Made by a program: the position numbers and the translations under genes
The notes under the pieces: model-generated
What the model saw: the letters and a program-made list of their open reading frames with translations, nothing else
What the model was told of the DNA's origin: nothing
Database searches by the model: none
Assembly: GCF_003820355.1 (NCBI RefSeq)
Contig: NZ_RPOK01000002.1
Location: 248,001 to 312,000, forward strand
Reading direction: 5' to 3'
Source of the DNA: Paralteromonas sediminis
GTDB lineage: Bacteria; Pseudomonadota; Gammaproteobacteria; Enterobacterales; Alteromonadaceae
Length of the DNA: 64,000 bases
Shown: positions 48,126 to 58,636 of the stretch, in pieces
Position numbering within the stretch: the stretch's first letter is position 1
Layout of the letters: each line of letters opens with the position of its first letter

Positions 48126-50615
48126 ATGAACGCAAAAACAGCTACTGCAAGCAAACAAGCAAATTCTAGTCATCTGCCAACCAACAAGGCAGAGTTTAAA
48201 GCCGCTATTGTCCGTCATTTGCACTCAACCTTGGGTACCGACGAAAACAAAGCTAATGAACATGCATGGTGGAAAGCAACCTGCGCTGCCATACAGGAGC
48301 ATGTGTTAGACGGCCTGAGAAAGACTCAAAAAACTCACTACATGAATGACACCAGGGCGGTTCACTATTTCTCTGCTGAGTTCCTGATGGGCAGATTGCT
48401 GTCGAACAACATGCAAAACTTTGGTGTATTTGAAGTGGCCAGAGACGCCTTAAAGGAGTTGGGTGTTGAGTTGTCTGATATTATGGAAGAAGAGCCAGAT
48501 ATGGCACTGGGCAATGGTGGTTTAGGACGTCTGGCGGCCTGTTATATTGATTCCTTGGCCACGCTGAACTATCCAGCCATTGGTTATGGGCTCCATTACG
48601 AACATGGTTTGTTCCGTCAGGAAATTCAAAACGGTGCGCAGATTGAACGTCCTGACAGCTGGCGAGATTATGGCAACCCTTGGGAAATTTGCCGTCCTGA
48701 ATCTATTCAGGATATCTCGCTGTACGGCTATGTAGAGACTAAATACGGCGAAAATGGTCGTATTCAAAAAGAGTGGCACCCAGGTACTATCGTCAAAGGT
48801 GTACCGTGGGATATTCCTGTGGTGGGCTATAACGGTTCGACCGTCAACGTATTACGTCTATGGCAAAGTCAGGCTTCTAACTATTTTAACTGGGACGTGT
48901 TTAACGCTGGTGGTTATGTGGATGCGCAAAGCGAAAATGTGCAGGCAGAAACCATTTCCAAAGTCTTGTACCCCAATGATGAGACCGAAGCGGGTAAAGA
49001 ATTGCGTTTGATCCAGCAATACTTTTTTTGTGCCTGTTCATTAAAAGACATTATTCGTCGGTATAAACGTGCCCATGGTGATGATTGGAGCCGATTTACA
49101 CAGCAGGTGGTCATCCAATTAAACGACACGCACCCAGCCATTGCTATCCCTGAACTAATGCGCATTTTAGTTGACCGCGCTGAATTGGACTGGGAAAAAG
49201 CGTGGGAGATTTGTACTAACACCTTCGCATACACCAACCACACACTATTGCCAGAAGCCCTTGAAAAGTGGCCAGCGCGCATGATCGAGAAAATTTTGCC
49301 GCGTCACCTTGAAATCATTTATGAGATCAACCATCGCTTCATGAAGGAAGTTGACAAAAAATGGCCGGGCGACAATGAAGTCAAAGCCAAGTTGTCAATT
49401 ATCGAAGAAAGCAACGAAAAAATGGTACGCATGGGGCACCTGTCGGTGGTGGGCAGTTTTGCCGTGAATGGCGTTGCTGAGCTTCACTCAAAATTAGTGA
49501 AAGAAAATCTATTTCCCGAATTTGATGCGCTTTATCCAAATAAACTGACCAATGTCACCAACGGCATAACGCCCAGGCGCTGGTTAAAGGTCTGCAACCC
49601 TAAACTCTCCAAGTTGGTATCGGATAAGGTGGGCGCAGATTGGCCATTGCATTTGTCTAAGTTGGCAGGGTTGGAAAAATTTGCTGAACAAAAGACCTTT
49701 CAAAAACAATTTATGCAAATTAAGCAAGCAAATAAGCAGGCTTTAGCCGATGAAATCAAAAGTTTGACCGGTATTGTGGTAGACACCAATGCAATCTTTG
49801 ATATTCAAATTAAGCGTTTGCATGAGTATAAGCGACAGCACCTAAACCTGTTGCACATTATGGCGTTATATCGTCGTTTACTGGAAAACCCCGATTATGA
49901 CATGCACCCTCGGGTGTTTATTTTTGGCGCAAAAGCCGCACCAGGGTACAAGTTGGCTAAAGATATTATTTTGGCTATCAACAAAGTCGCAGACAGAATT
50001 AACAACGACCCAAGAGTGAACAAAAAGCTCAAGGTTGTATTTATGCCGAACTATCGCGTGTCTCAGGCTGAAAAAATGATCCCTGCCGCTGATGTGTCTG
50101 AACAGATCAGCACCGCAGGTAAAGAAGCATCTGGAACGGGCAATATGAAGTTGGCGTTGAATGGTGCGGTGACGATAGGGACACTTGACGGTGCAAACGT
50201 TGAAATAGCCGAAGAAGTCGGTGATGACAACATCTTCATCTTTGGATTAACCGTCGACGAGGTGAATAGTCTGAAAGCCAAGGGCTATAACCCTTATGAC
50301 ATTTACGACAATAACACCGAAATTAAGGCTATTCTGGACTGGCTGGAAACTGACTACTTTACGCCGGGTGAGCCGGGTGGTTTAGTGTCCATTAAGCAAA
50401 GCTTGCTTGAAGGTGGCGACCCTTATTTAGTATTGGCAGACTTTGAGGCCTATAGTAATGCGCAACGCGCGGTTGATCAGGCTTATCGTGACAAAGCTAA
50501 ATGGGCTAAAATGGCTATTTTGAACACGGCAAAAGTCGGTAAGTTTACGTCAGACCGTTCGATTCAGGATTATGTAGATCGCATATGGAAGCTAAATACG
50601 TGTAAAATTAGCTAA
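48126..50615 (+). CDS. glgP: Glycogen/maltodextrin phosphorylase
   Basis: This PLP enzyme releases glucose 1-phosphate from glycogen or maltodextrin; Pgm, two genes upstream in function, then uses the product. It has 829 aa. Seen are [34 protein letters not shown], and the PLP lysine in the [15 protein letters not shown] region. The glycogen and maltodextrin types are hard to tell apart by sequence. It has its own terminator, so it is monocistronic. Confidence 0.95.
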   Translation: MNAKTATASKQANSSHLPTNKAEFKAAIVRHLHSTLGTDENKANEHAWWKATCAAIQEHVLDGLRKTQKTHYMNDTRAVHYFSAEFLMGRLLSNNMQNFGVFEVARDALKELGVELSDIMEEEPDMALGNGGLGRLAACYIDSLATLNYPAIGYGLHYEHGLFRQEIQNGAQIERPDSWRDYGNPWEICRPESIQDISLYGYVETKYGENGRIQKEWHPGTIVKGVPWDIPVVGYNGSTVNVLRLWQSQASNYFNWDVFNAGGYVDAQSENVQAETISKVLYPNDETEAGKELRLIQQYFFCACSLKDIIRRYKRAHGDDWSRFTQQVVIQLNDTHPAIAIPELMRILVDRAELDWEKAWEICTNTFAYTNHTLLPEALEKWPARMIEKILPRHLEIIYEINHRFMKEVDKKWPGDNEVKAKLSIIEESNEKMVRMGHLSVVGSFAVNGVAELHSKLVKENLFPEFDALYPNKLTNVTNGITPRRWLKVCNPKLSKLVSDKVGADWPLHLSKLAGLEKFAEQKTFQKQFMQIKQANKQALADEIKSLTGIVVDTNAIFDIQIKRLHEYKRQHLNLLHIMALYRRLLENPDYDMHPRVFIFGAKAAPGYKLAKDIILAINKVADRINNDPRVNKKLKVVFMPNYRVSQAEKMIPAADVSEQISTAGKEASGTGNMKLALNGAVTIGTLDGANVEIAEEVGDDNIFIFGLTVDEVNSLKAKGYNPYDIYDNNTEIKAILDWLETDYFTPGEPGGLVSIKQSLLEGGDPYLVLADFEAYSNAQRAVDQAYRDKAKWAKMAILNTAKVGKFTSDRSIQDYVDRIWKLNTCKIS

Positions 50616-50626
50616 CTTTTTGATTT

Positions 50627-50657
50627 ACAAACAGCCGCTTTTTAAGCGGCTGTTTGT
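50627..50657 (+). terminator. Terminator hairpin after glgP
   Basis: ACAAACAGCCGCTT and AAGCGGCTGTTTGT form a 14-bp perfect stem around TTT, 11 nt after the stop. The U-run is partly inside the stem. Confidence 0.8.
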
Positions 50658-50781
50658 CATTTCATCACTGCTCTGCTGAGTATTTATACGGATACGCGAT
50701 TATTGTTGATAATACCTCAGCATCATGGTTTTATAACCCAGCCGATACATATAATTACCCAATAGCAGTAAAGGTCGGGGC

Positions 50782-52107
50782 ATGCCCTTAACTATGAATC
50801 GACTTCATCAGTCATTAACCACAATTCCAAATCGATTTGCCTTCATAGACTCTATTGAGAAAGAAGCAAAAAAGCAGCCGTATTTATCGCTCATGCTTAT
50901 CGATGTCGTGCGTTTCTCTGATGTCACCACCAGTTTTGGGATGGCGATTGGCGATCAGTTTTTACTTGAGATTGCGAATCGGGTGATTTTACTGTTTAAA
51001 GGACGGGCCCGATTAGGGCGTATCAGCGGTGATGTTTTTGGTCTTGTATTTGATGGCAAACACAGTCGCAGTTTTCTCAATCAACAGTTTGAACGCTTAG
51101 TCGAGCACTTCAAAACGCCTATGTATCATGAAAGTCATGCGTTTATCGCAGATTTCAATGTGGGTGCGGTTAGCATGACGCATGGTGATTTTGATATCAC
51201 CCGTTTTGTTGCCCGTGCTGAAGCCGCTCTTAAGCAAGCAAAAGAAAACCAGTACGAAAACTTTCATGTCTTAGACATGAATGACAAGGCGAATACCGGC
51301 AGAAGTCTGGCATTAAAAGCAGACTTACAGCGAGCTTTGTCAAACAGTGAACTCGCGTTATATCTGCAACCAAAAGTCAATCTGCGGACCCTTGAAATAT
51401 GTGGCGCAGAGTGCCTGCTTCGATGGCATCACCCTATTGATGGCGTGCTCTTCCCCGGCCCGTTAATCGAAGCTGCTGAATCGTACAATATGATTAACGA
51501 ATTGGCCTACTGGACCTTAAACCAGGCCTTTATCTGTATGGCTAAACTCATGGCGGAAGGTATTGATATTAAACTTTCGGTAAATATTTCGCCTACTCAG
51601 CTGTATGACAACAAACTGGTACCTGCATTAGAGCAGTTGCAAAAAGATTTTGGCATTCCGCTCAGCAAATTTGAGCTCGAGCTTACCGAAGATATGGCAC
51701 TTTCAAACTCTTTGATGGTGAAAAAGCAACTTGCACAGTTGCATATCTTGGGTGTGTCGATTTCTGTGGATGACTTTGGAAAGGGGTATAGCAACCTTGC
51801 CTACATCCGGGATTTGGCGCTTCAGGGGTTAAAGATTGATAAAACCTTCGTAATGGAGCTTGAAAAAGAACCGGTAAACAAAGCGATTATACAAGCGGCG
51901 CAAATTATTGGTGATGCAAAAGCGTGCGAAGTGATTGCTGAAGGCGTAGAAACCGTTCAACAGCTGCATATTTTGAGAGACTTGAACATTACCGTAGGGC
52001 AGGGGTTTTTGTTTTCCCCAGCCATTCCACTTAATGACTTTATTGGTTTGGCGCGTGAGGAAATCATGATTGGCGGTTCACCGTTACGTCAGGTGCTTAA
52101 CAATTGA
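50782..52107 (+). CDS. Degenerate GGDEF + EAL domain protein (c-di-GMP phosphodiesterase)
   Basis: The 441-aa cytosolic protein has no membrane segment. The N-terminal GGDEF domain is degenerate, with ISGDVF where GGDEF should be, so no cyclase activity is expected. The EAL domain (about residues 180-430) reads AECLLRW, which keeps the catalytic Glu. It also has VNISPTQL, LELTEDMA, VDDFGKGYSNLA and AEGVETVQQ, so phosphodiesterase activity is likely. It stands alone after glgP. Confidence 0.85.
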   Translation: MPLTMNRLHQSLTTIPNRFAFIDSIEKEAKKQPYLSLMLIDVVRFSDVTTSFGMAIGDQFLLEIANRVILLFKGRARLGRISGDVFGLVFDGKHSRSFLNQQFERLVEHFKTPMYHESHAFIADFNVGAVSMTHGDFDITRFVARAEAALKQAKENQYENFHVLDMNDKANTGRSLALKADLQRALSNSELALYLQPKVNLRTLEICGAECLLRWHHPIDGVLFPGPLIEAAESYNMINELAYWTLNQAFICMAKLMAEGIDIKLSVNISPTQLYDNKLVPALEQLQKDFGIPLSKFELELTEDMALSNSLMVKKQLAQLHILGVSISVDDFGKGYSNLAYIRDLALQGLKIDKTFVMELEKEPVNKAIIQAAQIIGDAKACEVIAEGVETVQQLHILRDLNITVGQGFLFSPAIPLNDFIGLAREEIMIGGSPLRQVLNN

Positions 52108-52158
52108 TAAGCAAATAGGTAAACTGTGGGTGAATTATTAAAAGAATAACACGCACTT

Positions 52159-53178
52159 ATGACCCTTCCATTTTCCGATTCGTTTTTGTCTGCATCACGT
52201 CAGCATGCAGCACTGTTTTCTTCTCCTATTCAAAGCACACTGAGTAATGGCACTCAGGTTACTATTACTGCTCCGGGTATTATTTCGTTTGAGCCTGCAA
52301 AGTCTTTGGGTAAATCTATTGTGTATTCGTGCGGCGTTCACGGTAATGAAACGGCGCCGATAGAAATTTGCGATGAGCTTGTTACTGCGATCCTAAATGA
52401 GGATATCCAGATCCAACATCGTTTGTTGATTTTATTTGGCAATTTGGCGGCCATGGACACAGCAACGCGATTCATTGAAGAAAACATGAACCGCTTATTT
52501 TGTAACGAACACGCAAACCCCACAGTACCAACTAACCCCGAGCGCCAGCGAGCAGCTCTGTTAGAGCAAAGCGTAAGCACCTTTTTCGAAACGGCAGCGC
52601 CTTCGGACACTCGTTATCACTATGATTTGCATACCGCAATCAGAGCGTCGAAGAATGAGAAATTCGCCGTGTACCCCTTCTTACACGGCAAAAAACACAA
52701 TAAAGCACAGCTGGCGTTTTTAGCTGATTGTGGCGTAAAGACGATTTTACTTTCGCAAAGTCCCACAACAACGTTCAGTTATTATTCTTCGGTCACCCAC
52801 GGTGCACATGCCTTTACCGTTGAATTGGGTAAGGTGAAGCCCTTTGGCCAAAACGATATGAGTCGTTTTGCAGCGGCTAAACGCGCGCTTTTTGACTTGC
52901 TTACCCAGGAAGATTACCAACCACAGTCAGATCTGTCTGATACATTGCTGTACACAGTCAACCAGGTGATCAATAAACATCATCAGGATTTTGCGCTGCA
53001 TTTTGACGACGACACCCCTAATTTTACCGATTACCCCAAGGGCACAGTGCTGGCCAGTGAAACCGGCGCTGAATATATCGCTGAGGTTGATGGTGAGGCC
53101 ATTGTGTTCCCAAACGCCGACGTTGCCATAGGGCAAAGAGCATTGCTCACTGTGATACCCACCACAATCCCCGAATAA
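52159..53178 (+). CDS. astE: Succinylglutamate desuccinylase
   Basis: AstE splits N-succinylglutamate into succinate and glutamate, the last step of the AST arginine-breakdown pathway. The 339-aa protein has a zinc-carboxypeptidase-like fold with metal ligands in [14 protein letters not shown] and the later HYDLHTAI. None of the other ast genes (astA-D) lies in the window, so astE is separate from its pathway partners here. Confidence 0.92.
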   Translation: MTLPFSDSFLSASRQHAALFSSPIQSTLSNGTQVTITAPGIISFEPAKSLGKSIVYSCGVHGNETAPIEICDELVTAILNEDIQIQHRLLILFGNLAAMDTATRFIEENMNRLFCNEHANPTVPTNPERQRAALLEQSVSTFFETAAPSDTRYHYDLHTAIRASKNEKFAVYPFLHGKKHNKAQLAFLADCGVKTILLSQSPTTTFSYYSSVTHGAHAFTVELGKVKPFGQNDMSRFAAAKRALFDLLTQEDYQPQSDLSDTLLYTVNQVINKHHQDFALHFDDDTPNFTDYPKGTVLASETGAEYIAEVDGEAIVFPNADVAIGQRALLTVIPTTIPE

Positions 53179-53197
53179 CTTAAAAAGGAATAAACAA

Positions 53198-53521
53198 ATG
53201 ATAATGACAACCACGTCTGGTATTGAAGGAAAAAAAATTACCACGTACCACGGTATAGTAATAGGAGAGGCGGTTATGGGAGCGAATCTGTTTAAAGACA
53301 TTTTTGCCTCGGTTCGCGATATTGTGGGCGGGCGGTCTGGTTCCTATGAAGCTGAGCTTACCAAAGCTCGACAGGTTGCGTTTGCTGAAATGCAACAGGA
53401 AGCCCTGTCCATGGGGGCAAATGCAGTTGTGGGTATCGCTATGGATTATGAAGTCGTGGGTGATAAAGGCAGTATGCTTATGGTGAGCATGTGCGGCACG
53501 GCTGTAACTGTTGAAGACTAA
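53198..53521 (+). CDS. UPF0145/YbjQ family protein
   Basis: The 107-aa cytosolic protein has the family pattern [21 protein letters not shown], then [13 protein letters not shown] and [15 protein letters not shown]. Family members assemble into small rings or pentamers, but the function is unknown. AAGGA lies before the ATG. Its stop overlaps the convergent DUF2897 gene by 4 nt. Confidence 0.88.
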   Translation: MIMTTTSGIEGKKITTYHGIVIGEAVMGANLFKDIFASVRDIVGGRSGSYEAELTKARQVAFAEMQQEALSMGANAVVGIAMDYEVVGDKGSMLMVSMCGTAVTVED

Positions 53522-53664
53522 TCGTCTTCCTCGTCATCCCAGTTTTTATTGTTGTCGTGTTTGGGCTTGGGCATTTTCATATTTGCGGTATATTTAACTA
53601 GCAATATGTTGCCCAAGATCATGCCAAGCGCCAGTACAATAATTAGTATCATCCAACCATTCAT
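53518..53664 (-). CDS. DUF2897 small membrane protein (48 aa)
   Basis: This tiny gene starts at an ATG that overlaps the stop of the M15 peptidase gene by one base (TAATG). The protein has one N-terminal membrane helix (about residues 4-23), then a basic stretch ([10 protein letters not shown]) and an acidic tail (WDDEEDD). This layout fits the DUF2897 family common in Alteromonadales. Function unknown. It is the last gene of the reverse-strand operon. Confidence 0.75.
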   Translation of the reverse strand: MNGWMILIIVLALGMILGNILLVKYTANMKMPKPKHDNNKNWDDEEDD

Positions 53665-54341
53665 TACTGTGTTCCTCTGTTCATCACGAAGCGATGATAA
53701 ACCTCATCGAAGTGTTTAAGTATACAGTCTTTGCCTGACAGCGATGTGGTGTCGATAAACTGGTATAGCGTGTCTTGTGTTAGTTGCAACATATAATCTT
53801 CTGCGATTGCCGCATAACTGATGTGCCAGGGCTCTTTTGCGACTCCGCCCTTGTAGTTTTCATAGGGGAGTGTAAAACCAAATTTGTGGGCTTCACGCTG
53901 AATAAAATCGGCTAATTGCGCACACGGGCCCGCTCCTGAGTATTCTGACTCAATCAACTGAAAAGGCTGATCACATTGGCGCACATTCTCTTTGTCATAA
54001 ACATCAAGATCAGTACCCCAGTGATGTCTGCTGGCCCCAGGCAGCGCTGACCAAGTCAGGATCGCCTGTATTTTTTCCCATTCAGACAGCGATTCTGGGT
54101 CAAGAAGCGCTCCTTGCGCTGAATACAAAGGGGCTTCACCTCGCCACTTGCGTTCCCAAATAGCAAGTTGTCGTGTAAAAGGCCGAAATGCACTGACTAT
54201 TTGGCAGTCTATACCCAGGGTGTGGGCAGTATATTGCATCGCTCTGAAGGCTGTTGCTGCATCGGGATGTAAACTTATGCCTTCATCAACCTCAGTAACA
54301 TGCTTATCATTTAAACCAAATAAGCTGGATGCGTTGATCAT
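53664..54341 (-). CDS. M15B (LAS/VanY-type) D-Ala-D-Ala carboxypeptidase
   Basis: The 225-aa zinc peptidase is expected to trim the peptidoglycan stem peptide. The zinc ligands are in [13 protein letters not shown] (His and Asp) and EPWHIS (His). There is no signal peptide, as in the LD-carboxypeptidase group that acts on recycled muropeptides in the cytosol. This makes a cytosolic recycling role possible. It overlaps dapE by 4 nt, a fitting partner since dapE supplies the diaminopimelate that enters the same stem peptide. Confidence 0.85.
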   Translation of the reverse strand: MINASSLFGLNDKHVTEVDEGISLHPDAATAFRAMQYTAHTLGIDCQIVSAFRPFTRQLAIWERKWRGEAPLYSAQGALLDPESLSEWEKIQAILTWSALPGASRHHWGTDLDVYDKENVRQCDQPFQLIESEYSGAGPCAQLADFIQREAHKFGFTLPYENYKGGVAKEPWHISYAAIAEDYMLQLTQDTLYQFIDTTSLSGKDCILKHFDEVYHRFVMNRGTQ

Positions 54342-55462
54342 GTGAGCAATCGCACCATGATCTGTTCATACATATCCACCAACGAATGAAGATCTTCTGC
54401 CTTAACGCACTCATCAACTTTGTGAATGGTGGCATTGACAGGGCCTAATTCAATGACCTGCGCGCCGGTTGGTGCGATGAAACGACCGTCTGATGTGCCG
54501 CCAGCTGTGGACAGTTGCGTATCGCGTCCTGTCACAGATTTGATGGCTTCTTGTGTCGCTACAATCAGTTCACCGACGTCAGTTAAAAATGGCTGACCAT
54601 TAAACGTCCAGGTAATTTGAGTATCCAATGCGTGTTTTTCAAACACAGCTTCAACCCGTTTGATGAGCTCATGATCAGTCACTTCAGTGGAAAAGCGAAA
54701 GTTAAAACTTATATCACAATGTCCAGGGATAACGTTGCCAGCCCCTGTTCCTGCATGAATATTGGATACCTGAAAACTGGTTGGCGGGAAAAAAGCATTG
54801 CCCTCATCCCAATGTGTTTGTGCAAGCTCAGCCAGTGCAGGTGCAACGCAATGAACGGGATTTTTCGCCAAATGTGGATAGGCGACATGCCCTTGGATAC
54901 CTGTTACTTTTACATCGGCAGTCAGTGAACCCCTGCGGCCATTTTTAACCACATCACCGACCAGTTCGGTACTTGAGGGTTCACCCACAACGCAATAAGT
55001 TATTTTTTCATTACGTGCCTCAAGTGTATCGATAACACGTGTTGTTCCGTTGATAAACGGACCTTCTTCGTCACTAGTGATTAAAAACGCAATACTGCCT
55101 TTATGATCAGGGTGTGTCTCAACAAAGCGCTCGGTTGCAATTAACATAGCGGCAAGACTGCCTTTCATGTCTGCGGCGCCGCGGCCATGCACCATACCCT
55201 CTTTTACTACCGCATCGAACGGTGGGTAAGTCCAGTTTTCCTCTGGCCCAGTTGGCACCACATCTGTATGCCCAGCAAAGCAAAAAACAGGTCCTTCAGA
55301 GCCTCTTCGGGCCCAAAGGTTGGTGGTATCTTCAAATACCATGGTTTCGTTTTTGAACCCCAACAATGCCAGGCGGTCTTTCATCATATTTTGACAGCCA
55401 GCATCGTCAGGGGTAACTGAGCGGCGCCTGATTAAAGCCTGGGTGAGTTCAACTACATCCAT
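54338..55462 (-). CDS. dapE: Succinyl-diaminopimelate desuccinylase
   Basis: DapE makes LL-diaminopimelate for lysine and peptidoglycan. The 374-aa M20 metallopeptidase shows [12 protein letters not shown] (metal His), [11 protein letters not shown] (bridging Asp), TSDEEGP (catalytic and metal Glu) and the late His near [14 protein letters not shown]. It lies 2 nt after yffB, the conserved yffB-dapE pair. Confidence 0.97.
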   Translation of the reverse strand: MDVVELTQALIRRRSVTPDDAGCQNMMKDRLALLGFKNETMVFEDTTNLWARRGSEGPVFCFAGHTDVVPTGPEENWTYPPFDAVVKEGMVHGRGAADMKGSLAAMLIATERFVETHPDHKGSIAFLITSDEEGPFINGTTRVIDTLEARNEKITYCVVGEPSSTELVGDVVKNGRRGSLTADVKVTGIQGHVAYPHLAKNPVHCVAPALAELAQTHWDEGNAFFPPTSFQVSNIHAGTGAGNVIPGHCDISFNFRFSTEVTDHELIKRVEAVFEKHALDTQITWTFNGQPFLTDVGELIVATQEAIKSVTGRDTQLSTAGGTSDGRFIAPTGAQVIELGPVNATIHKVDECVKAEDLHSLVDMYEQIMVRLLT

Positions 55463-55464
55463 TG

Positions 55465-55812
55465 TTAGGCGAACACCTCGGCGTACTTTTGTTCAGAGAA
55501 CCCACAATAAAACTCACCCTTGTGCTCAAGCACTGGTCGCTTGATCATAGAATGATGTTCAAGCAACAGTGACAGCGCCTTGTCTTTGTCGATATCTGCT
55601 TTGTCTTCGTCTGACAATTTGCGAAACGTGGTGCCTCTTTTGTTAAGCAATGTTTCCCAGCCAATTGCTGATTCGACCTGACTCAGCCACGCTAGGGTAG
55701 GTGCGTCTTTCTTAAAATCGTGAAATGTATAGTCGATATTGTGGGCGTCTAGCCACTTTTTTGCTTTTTTAACGGTATCGCAATTGCTGATACCAAAAAG
55801 AAGTGTTGTCAT
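55465..55812 (-). CDS. yffB: ArsC/Spx-like protein YffB
   Basis: The 115-aa thioredoxin-fold protein has a single N-terminal Cys ([15 protein letters not shown]) rather than a CxxC pair, as in YffB/Spx relatives of arsenate reductase. Its true substrate is unknown; a glutathione-linked thiol reductase role has been proposed for E. coli YffB. It is coupled to dapE. Confidence 0.88.
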   Translation of the reverse strand: MTTLLFGISNCDTVKKAKKWLDAHNIDYTFHDFKKDAPTLAWLSQVESAIGWETLLNKRGTTFRKLSDEDKADIDKDKALSLLLEHHSMIKRPVLEHKGEFYCGFSEQKYAEVFA

Positions 55813-55872
55813 CTCTGTCTATTCAGTTGTTTACACCGTGTCGTTACAGTCTACCTGTTGCAACAATAATAT

Positions 55873-56400
55873 TCATCTTGTCTTGGTGATATTCAGGTAC
55901 AGGTGCAGCAGATCATCCATCGCATCTACGTGTTGGTCGAGTCTATTGGGAACGGCCGCGATGATTTGCTTGGTTGACAGTAAGGTTACAACACAATACA
56001 GCTCACCTAATTGACTGGCTAACCAAACAGGGTCCAGATAAGTGAGGATCTGTCCTTGTGTGAATTTCTGTTTTGGCTTCAACTGGGGTTGCAAACGTTC
56101 AGCGTACAAAGACTGCGGCAAAACGCCGATTTGGATCATAACCCTCAACCCATTTCTTGCTTTGAGTACCCATCGCTGGCGTGTCAGATCTGCGCTCTCA
56201 ACAATGCCGTCAAAAGGCACTGAACATACCGTTGCACGGGTGTTAATTGCAACGCCACATCCCCACATTTCTTGTGAAAGCGCGGGTTCATTGAGCGACG
56301 ATAAGGCTACGACACGACCGGCCATCGGAGAGGCTAACACCAGTTCATGGCTAAACGTTTCAGGCGCAGCAAGCGTTAACAGCGAAGGCCAGGTCATCAT
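55873..56400 (-). CDS. EIIA(Glc)-like protein without phospho-acceptor histidines
   Basis: The 175-aa protein keeps the EIIA-glucose/Crr fold pattern: ASPMAGRVVALSS, GCGVAINT, VPFDGIVES and RNGLRVMIQIGV. Both histidines of the active site are gone. The phosphorylated His of the VHFG motif is replaced by Gln90 (MIQIG), and the second one by Gln75 (TRQRW). It should therefore not accept phosphate from HPr, and a regulatory binding role is an inference. It lies 10 nt after an ACT-domain gene and 60 nt before yffB. Confidence 0.78.
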   Translation of the reverse strand: MMTWPSLLTLAAPETFSHELVLASPMAGRVVALSSLNEPALSQEMWGCGVAINTRATVCSVPFDGIVESADLTRQRWVLKARNGLRVMIQIGVLPQSLYAERLQPQLKPKQKFTQGQILTYLDPVWLASQLGELYCVVTLLSTKQIIAAVPNRLDQHVDAMDDLLHLYLNITKTR

Positions 56401-56410
56401 AGTGATTTTG

Positions 56411-56854
56411 TCAGTGTTGAATGACGGTGTAACCGTTGGATTCTAGTGCGGCAACCGCGGCATCAAGCTTGTTGTCTTTAACCAGAAAAAAGTCAGTTTC
56501 AAAGGTGGATACCACAAACATACTCACTTTTGCTTTTGCAAGTACATCGCCAATGCCTGCCATGATCCCCACCATGGAAAGTTCCAGAGGGCCGATTAAC
56601 TCCAATGCGCGCCAGTTATCGTCAGACTCAATGGAATCGATCTCAATATCATTGGGCACAACAATAGACAGTTCTTCATAAGTTTTACCAATAAAAAACA
56701 GCGGTGAATCGTAGACGGCCTTCGGAATATCTGAGTCGGCATCTAAGGAGTGGATCACCATGCTCTGTGGCAGTATAGCAAGCGTTTGTTTTGACATATA
56801 AAGACTCGAAGACATGAATACACTCATCTTGCCTGTTATTTGATGTGTCTTCAA
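56411..56854 (-). CDS. ACT-domain protein (CASTOR-like ACT_7)
   Basis: The protein is up to 147 aa; starts at codons 10 (after CAGGCAAG) and 20 are also possible, so the N-terminus is uncertain. The core (about residues 75-145) resembles the ACT_7 domain, with ALELIGPLELSMVGIMAGI and VVSTFETDFFLVKD. ACT domains sense amino acids, and this one lacks a catalytic partner domain. It heads the operon that ends in dapE and the M15 peptidase, so lysine/diaminopimelate sensing is an idea, not a finding. Confidence 0.78.
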   Translation of the reverse strand: MKTHQITGKMSVFMSSSLYMSKQTLAILPQSMVIHSLDADSDIPKAVYDSPLFFIGKTYEELSIVVPNDIEIDSIESDDNWRALELIGPLELSMVGIMAGIGDVLAKAKVSMFVVSTFETDFFLVKDNKLDAAVAALESNGYTVIQH

Positions 56855-57099
56855 TTGCTAATCGAGTTTCTGAGCTGGGATCGCGATCGCCCTTAGGTTT
56901 ATCCCCTAAATCTGTGGATAACCTTGTTAATTGGCTTGGGGCTAGTTAGTAACTTACTGTTTATAATAATAAAAGAAACCTGAACGAAAACCGACCAGAT
57001 TGGAGAAGATCGCAAAACCTGTCCCTTTCTATGGATGTGCTTTGATCAAAATTGGGGTAACATCAAACAAAACAACAATAAGAATAGGACGGCCACGCT
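56855..57099. other. Divergent region with DnaA box and GATC sites
   Basis: This 245-nt gap between the ACT-domain and patatin genes has a perfect DnaA box (TGTGGATAA, 56913-56921) and, 12 nt before it, an opposite-facing near match (TTATCCCCT). GATC occurs twice in 10 bp (GATCGCGATC) and twice more downstream. No promoter pair stands out. Confidence 0.4.
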
Positions 57100-58179
57100 A
57101 TGCCCCCGTTACAGATTTATGCTGGGCAAAACGCGTTAAGAATAATTCGAGAAGAAGGGATAAAACCGCACCAGTTTGCCTATTTCCTTGGCGCATCAGG
57201 TGGTCCCAAGTGGTTTACTTTGGCCGGGCTGGACAGAGTGATCTTTCCTGAGTTTCTGAAATATCACAGTGGTGACGTCGATATTATCGGATCATCAGCC
57301 GGAGCGTTCCGAGCGGCGTGTTTTGTGCAGCGCGACCCACTCGCCGCTGTAAACCGTTTGGCCGACTTTTACTCCCATACGGTGTACTCAAAAAATGCAG
57401 GTGAAATCGAGATTACGGAGAAAGCCAGAGAGCTTTTAGCCTATGTGCTCCCCAGTGATGGTATTTTAGAATTACTGGCTAACGATGGTTTTCATTGTCA
57501 TTTCATTGCCGTTAAATGCAAAGGGCTCATGGCGTCTTTTAGCCGAAGCGCGCAGCTTTTGGGGTTAATGGCCAGTGCGGCGTCAAATTCAGTCAGTCGA
57601 CGCAATTTGAAGCATTTTTACGAGCGTGTGGTTTTCTCGTCGCCGAATAGCAAGATAAAAGTTACCGACCCTTACGACATACCCACAAGGTATGTCGAAA
57701 TGGGTTACAGCACAGTGCGTGATGCATTGCTCGCTTCAGGGTCTATTCCTTTAGTGTTGCAAGGAGTCGAACATATCGTTGGCGCACCTGAGGGGGTTTA
57801 TCGCGACGGCGGAATTGTGGACTATCACTTTGATTTACAGTTTGGTCCGAGAAAAGGTCTCATATTGTACCCACATTTTTACTCTTCACCCATTCCGGGC
57901 TGGTTTGACAAAAACCTCAAGCGTCGTGTTCCACACGTTAAATCTTACGATGATGTAGTGATGCTGGTGCCGTCTGCAGAATTTGTAGCGTCATTACCTT
58001 ACGGTAAGATTCCTGATCGCAAAGACTTTTCCAGTATGGAAGACAAACCCAGAATTGAGTATTGGCAAACGGTGTTGTCTGAGAGTTATAGGCTAGGGGA
58101 GTATTTTATGCAAATTGCACAGGACGGCTCTATTGCTGATGAGATTCAACCCCTGCCTTTTAGACTAATGCTTGGCTAG
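57100..58179 (+). CDS. Patatin-like phospholipase
   Basis: The 359-aa cytosolic or secreted-without-signal lipid acyl hydrolase has the oxyanion region GASGGPKWFT (residues 31-40), the nucleophile elbow GSSAG (S66) and the Asp of the dyad in YRDGGIVDYH near residue 230. Patatins cleave phospholipid acyl chains. It has no obvious operon partner, and its substrate is unknown. Confidence 0.85.
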   Translation: MPPLQIYAGQNALRIIREEGIKPHQFAYFLGASGGPKWFTLAGLDRVIFPEFLKYHSGDVDIIGSSAGAFRAACFVQRDPLAAVNRLADFYSHTVYSKNAGEIEITEKARELLAYVLPSDGILELLANDGFHCHFIAVKCKGLMASFSRSAQLLGLMASAASNSVSRRNLKHFYERVVFSSPNSKIKVTDPYDIPTRYVEMGYSTVRDALLASGSIPLVLQGVEHIVGAPEGVYRDGGIVDYHFDLQFGPRKGLILYPHFYSSPIPGWFDKNLKRRVPHVKSYDDVVMLVPSAEFVASLPYGKIPDRKDFSSMEDKPRIEYWQTVLSESYRLGEYFMQIAQDGSIADEIQPLPFRLMLG

Positions 58180-58225
58180 TTTGTGCAAACAATCGCCAGT
58201 TCGACGTAAATCCATGAATTTAGGC

Positions 58226-58254
58226 TTGATCAGCATGCTAAGCGCGGCTATTAT
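58226..58254 (+). promoter_or_regulatory. Promoter of tRNA-Val
   Basis: TTGATC, a 17-nt spacer and TATTAT, followed by the GC-rich discriminator ACGCGCC, the same discriminator as the tRNA-Met operon. The tRNA begins 16 nt after the -10. Confidence 0.75.
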
Positions 58255-58269
58255 ACGCGCCTCTTCGAT

Positions 58270-58346
<77 letters not shown>

Positions 58347-58636
58347 ATTATACATTCAACTATATTCTTATACGTACATTTAAGCCTATTAAAATCAATG
58401 ATTTAGGGGTTTTTATGTGAGCATAAGAAAAATTAACGCTATGTACTACCCACTGTGTCAGCTGTATTTAAGGCTAGTTGCACGTGTGTTAAATGGGTAG
58501 TTTTCAAAAGTCAGTGAAGTAGTTGTCGTCAAGATAGGCAACTGAACTGGTCTTTGGTACTGAAATCCGCAATGAGATATGTGAAAGCCCTGACCTCAAC
58601 ATTTTGCATGTTCAAGTGATGGTATGCTTTTGTGCT
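58347..58636. other. Non-coding flank between tRNA-Val and the IS91 transposase
   Basis: This 290-nt AT-rich stretch has no credible gene. It contains CTACCCA and TGGGTAG as a wide inverted repeat (58446-58500 region). Because it lies just past the 3' end of the transposase gene, it should hold the oriIS end of the element, but I cannot fix the boundary. Confidence 0.35.

Noticed and set aside
58441-58500. 19-codon frame after tRNA-Val
   Set aside because: Too short, no ribosome site, and no recognisable pattern.
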